Of a stretch of DNA of 64,000 nucleotides, positions 61,240 to 64,000 are shown one piece after another. The DNA is from Paulownia fortunei (lineage: Eukaryota; Streptophyta; Magnoliopsida; Lamiales; Paulowniaceae). The notes beneath the pieces were generated by a model. The model was not told where the DNA came from and did no database searches. It saw only the letters and a program-made list of their open reading frames with translations. Position numbers and translations under genes: made by a program. The stretch is taken from contig CM033116.1 of NCBI GenBank assembly GCA_019321725.1, positions 13,955,420 through 14,019,419 of the forward strand. The letters run 5' to 3'. Position 1 is the first letter of the stretch; every line of letters starts with the position of its first letter.

Positions 61240-62311
61240 CAACTTGTTGCTGTGGTTTTTGCTTTGAAAATCTAGAGACATGATTTGTATGGTAAGAAAT
61301 GTAAAATTTGCACATATCACAAAAAAGTTTGAAGAACTTCTTTACCCAAAATTTATAACTTATGAAGGATTATGATTGTACGATCAACATCATCCTAGTA
61401 AAATAAATGTGGTTGTAGATGTATTGAGTAGGAATCCACATCTTCTCTTTTTGTCATACAAAAGTTAAAATTACTAGATTTGCAGAGATTAGAGTTTGAA
61501 TTAAATTACACCTAAAGGGAAAATGTGTTCGTTGTCAGCCTTAGTGTTGAAACCTGTACTTCAAGATATAACTAAAGAAGGTCAGAAGGCAGATATGCAT
61601 TTGTATAGATTGAAAAGAAAGATTGATGTTGGAAAGAGGCTAGACTTCTCTGTTACTGATGATAAAATTATTAGATATAAAGAGAGACTACGCGTGCCAT
61701 TTAACAAGATCATGAATAGAGACATTTTAGAAAAAGCTCATACTACTCCTTACTCAGTGCACCCATATAGCATAAAAATGTATAAAGAATTACAACAACA
61801 TTATTGGTGGCCTAAAATGAAAAGAGATATAACAAAATTTGTGGTTGAATGTTTAACTTGTCAACAATTTAAGATTGAACATCAAAGACCAATAGGATTG
61901 TTGAAGATTTTGTTGATCCCGAAGTGAAAATAGGAGCACATTATAATGGACTTTGTGCTTAGATTACCTAGAACTCAAATGGGGTATAATTTTATATGGG
62001 TGATTGTTGATAGATTAACTAAATCTATCCATTTTCTTCTAGTGAAATCCATATATAATATGGACTAGTATGCTCAACAATATATTAAAGAGAGAGATAG
62101 GTTACATAAAGTGCTAGTTTCAATAGAGTCTAACAAAGATCCTAAGTTTATACATCTACACTTTGGAAGAGCTTACATAGTGCTATGGGAACGAAACTTG
62201 TATTTAGTACAACATATCATCTACAAAGTGATGGATAATTAGAGAGGATTATTCAGATATTATAGGATATGTTAAGAGCTTATGTTCTAGATTTTCAAGG
62301 GAGTTAGGATG
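61240..62311 (+). pseudogene. A4 pol fragment (RNase H end to integrase core)
   Basis: Plus-strand piece of an A-family pol, equivalent to about 51960-53045 of A2. It starts in RNase H ('AVVFALKI', about 61247) with several small deletions. An open frame follows (61523-61927) with 'LKPVLQDITKEGQ' and the zinc region 'CLTCQQFKIEHQ'. The integrase core comes next ('MDFVLRLPRTQMGYNFIWVI') with frameshifts near 62100-62150, ending at 'LDFQGS'. It then runs straight into C-type sequence at 62312. It has no LTR of its own. Confidence 0.87.
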
Positions 62312-62313
62312 TG

Positions 62314-62484
62314 ATGAGGGCTAACAAATGGAATGTAGATCCTATTCAAGTTCCAATTAGGCTAATTACACAGGCTCGAGCTAAAAGGTTCAAGAAAACT
62401 CTTAATGGATTGATTCAAAGTATTTGTACTGAAATAAATTCTTGCAAGTCCAAGGGAGATAATTCACGTATTCCACAAGGTTAG
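62314..62484 (+). pseudogene. C-type polyprotein C-terminus (plus strand)
   Basis: The frame reads VDPIQVPIRLITQARAKRFK, then KTLNGLIQSICTEINSCKSK and stops at TAG 62482-62484. The ITQARAKRFK...LNGLIQ core matches the C copies at 57711-57907 (minus). Its N-terminal part is replaced by A4 sequence. Confidence 0.72.
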
Positions 62485-63052
62485 ATTTCCATTATTCAAG
62501 CTTTGGGATAATCTAAAGAAATTCCTCAAAGAAGATAGCTCAAAATTGCATGAATTGGGCTAAGTTTCCTAAATTATTTTCGTATTTATTATTGCTGAGT
62601 TGTAAGGCTTGCATGCTAGTTTAAAGACCTCCCTTATTTAGCACTTAATTTCAGTTTTGTAAGGAAACTTCCTTGTTTCCATTTTGGTATTAGGCATAAT
62701 TAGGAGGATTTCTAGCTATAAATCAAAAGTCAAACTTAACATATTTTTTAGATATTAGCAGCATAATTAGGGGGGATTCTAGCTACAAATCAAAAGTCAA
62801 ACTTAACATAGTTTTTAGATATTTGCAAAATAATTAGGGGGATTTCTAGTTGCAAAATTCATGGATCTCTTTGTATTTAAAAGTCGTTGGCTTAATAAAA
62901 AGGGTAACTTTGATTTTATGCAAAAACTTTGTGAGAGAAAATTCTCTTTAGTTCTTCGTAGAACTTCTCGAACTTATCAAGATTTCTTATGGTGTTCATT
63001 CCTGACTTATCAAATGGTTCTTCAATTCTCGTTCGTGGCGTCTTCAACATGC
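62485..63052 (+). mobile_element. C-type 3' LTR, cut by the assembly gap
   Basis: Downstream of the C-terminal frame, with U3 tandem repeats at 62694-62855 and a TATA-like TATTTAAAA near 62874. The U5 phrase 'GAACTTATCAAGATTTCTTA' is shared with the C LTR at 37354-38039. The 3' end is hidden by Ns. The U3 differs from the other C LTRs, so it is a relative rather than the same subfamily. Confidence 0.65.
62694..62855 (+). repeat. 67-bp tandem repeat, about 2.4 copies
   Basis: Units start GCATAATTAGG at 62694 and 62761 and AAATAATTAGG near 62828. Each holds AAATCAAAAGTCAAACTTAA or the start of that block. They lie just upstream of a TATA-like sequence, as promoter-proximal LTR repeats often do. 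Confidence 0.85.
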
Positions 63053-63152
63053 NNNNNNNNNNNNNNNNNNNNNNNNNNNNNNNNNNNNNNNNNNNNNNNN
63101 NNNNNNNNNNNNNNNNNNNNNNNNNNNNNNNNNNNNNNNNNNNNNNNNNNNN
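63053..63152. other. Assembly gap (100 N)
   Basis: Exactly 100 Ns, a conventional placeholder for a gap of unknown size. C-type LTR sequence lies on the left and the middle of an A LTR on the right, so at least two element ends are hidden. Frames read across it are artefacts. Confidence 0.98.
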
Positions 63153-64000
63153 ACATCCTATTTTCCAAGGAGATTGACCTTTTCACTTAACATAAAGTGG
63201 ACTTGTGATAAGTTGAAACTTTCATTTGCTGTATCACAAGAATCATATAATTTGTTTATTTTTAATGTGATTGTCATTATTTGTCAAATAATGTAATGTT
63301 TGATGCATTTATGGTTCATGAAGCATGATACTATTAAGAATATAATGAGATTTTTGAAAAGGAAGTATGGTACTTGATTGATGGTCGGGTAGACAAGGGA
63401 CGCGAGAAGGACCAGCGGACCCAACAGATGGTGGTAAATAGTTGAGGTTGAAAATCCAGTATAGAAAAGCCACAATGATACCTGAAGTTGAAAGACCAAG
63501 TATGGAAACCCCTTATTATTTCTTTTATTGGCCAATCATTATGAACATGTTTCCAAAACTAAGGTTTATCACTATTAGTTAGGTACCACACTTCAAGGGC
63601 CCTAAAGAATGATTTATGAATGAAAGTTTTAAATTGAATAATGTATTTAATCATTTATGTGATTTACATGTACGTTATTTATTATTGTATCATTTTCACC
63701 TTACTAAGCATTTAACTCATTAGATTCATGTAATGCAGGTGGCAATGCACAAGTTTAGAGGTTGATTGAGTCTTCAGAGTGGCTGGACATAATAGTTTTG
63801 TAGCCTATTTTGAAAGCTTTATTTTATTTTTAAATAAGCTGCTCTATTATGGTTTTGTAAATAGATGTACTCAGTTTTGATTTATGTATATAGTGTGTTT
63901 AAAACGAAATGAAATAACAAATGAATTCAAGTTTTTTTCTCATAGCCAAAATGGGAAACTTTTATTAAAACCATAACTCTAGTATTGATGAAAAGTTAAC
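63153..64000 (+). mobile_element. Family A LTR, 3' part, running off the window
   Basis: Collinear with the A2 LTRs from ACATCCTATTTTCCAAGG (equivalent to about 55055 in A2) to TTGATGAAAAGTTAAC, which is about 60 bases short of the LTR end. Whether an internal region follows cannot be seen. Confidence 0.92.

Noticed and set aside
62861..63190. Open frames spanning the N run
   Set aside because: They cross 100 unknown bases and start in an LTR U5 region, so they are artefacts of translating Ns.

Overview
This is a repeat-dominated stretch of nuclear DNA from a flowering plant. The evidence is a MuDR-type Mutator-like transposase with the plant layout, large-LTR chromoviruses of the Tekay/Del type primed by initiator tRNA-Met, a Ty1-copia-like LTR and a tRNA-derived SINE. 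Base composition is AT-rich. The species cannot be told from the window. I found no intact host gene, no RNA gene and no CRISPR array. Almost every recognisable coding stretch is a decayed transposon gene.

Four LTR families recur; the letters are mine. Family A is a Tekay-like chromovirus with LTRs of about 2.29 kb (TGTAATGCCC...GTTACA). Family B is a related chromovirus with LTRs of about 2.7-3.1 kb (TGTAATACCC...). Family C is another Ty3/gypsy type with shorter LTRs and a conserved 'ITRAR..+FKEALNGLIQ' C-terminus. Family E is a copia-like LTR.

Layout: 1-2012 is a MULE transposase pseudogene (minus), with a hairpin-rich island at 2690-2980. 3475-4170 is an A LTR fragment. 4938-8080 is a solo B LTR (minus, TSD CCATA), and a truncated B LTR on the plus strand (8532-10190) faces it to make a long inverted repeat. 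10191-14958 is mostly anonymous AT-rich DNA with one glycine-rich zinc-knuckle pseudogene. 14959-21357 is element B1, cut inside its integrase by element A1 (21358-29457). 29476-31138 is LTR E. 31139-37353 is a tandem array of about 1.75-1.85 kb units of unknown origin, carrying a SINE with a 16-bp target duplication. 37354-57907 reads best as one C element (minus) that swallowed B2 (plus), which in turn received a solo A LTR in its 5' LTR and the full-length element A2 in its 3' LTR. A 1.25-kb inversion then scrambled the right edge. 57908-62311 holds two A pieces in opposite orientation. 62312-63052 is a plus-strand C-type end, followed by a 100-N assembly gap and an A LTR that runs off the window.

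Insertion order is clear in three places: A inserted into B (B1 integrase, B2 5' LTR, B2 3' LTR), and B2 lies inside C. Premature stops fall mostly on Gln, Arg and Trp codons, as expected from deamination of methylated cytosine in silenced elements. Every coding element carries several stops or frameshifts, so none looks autonomous now. The most interesting items are the 31-37 kb array, the C/B2/A nest with its inversion, the SINE and the B-LTR inverted repeat.
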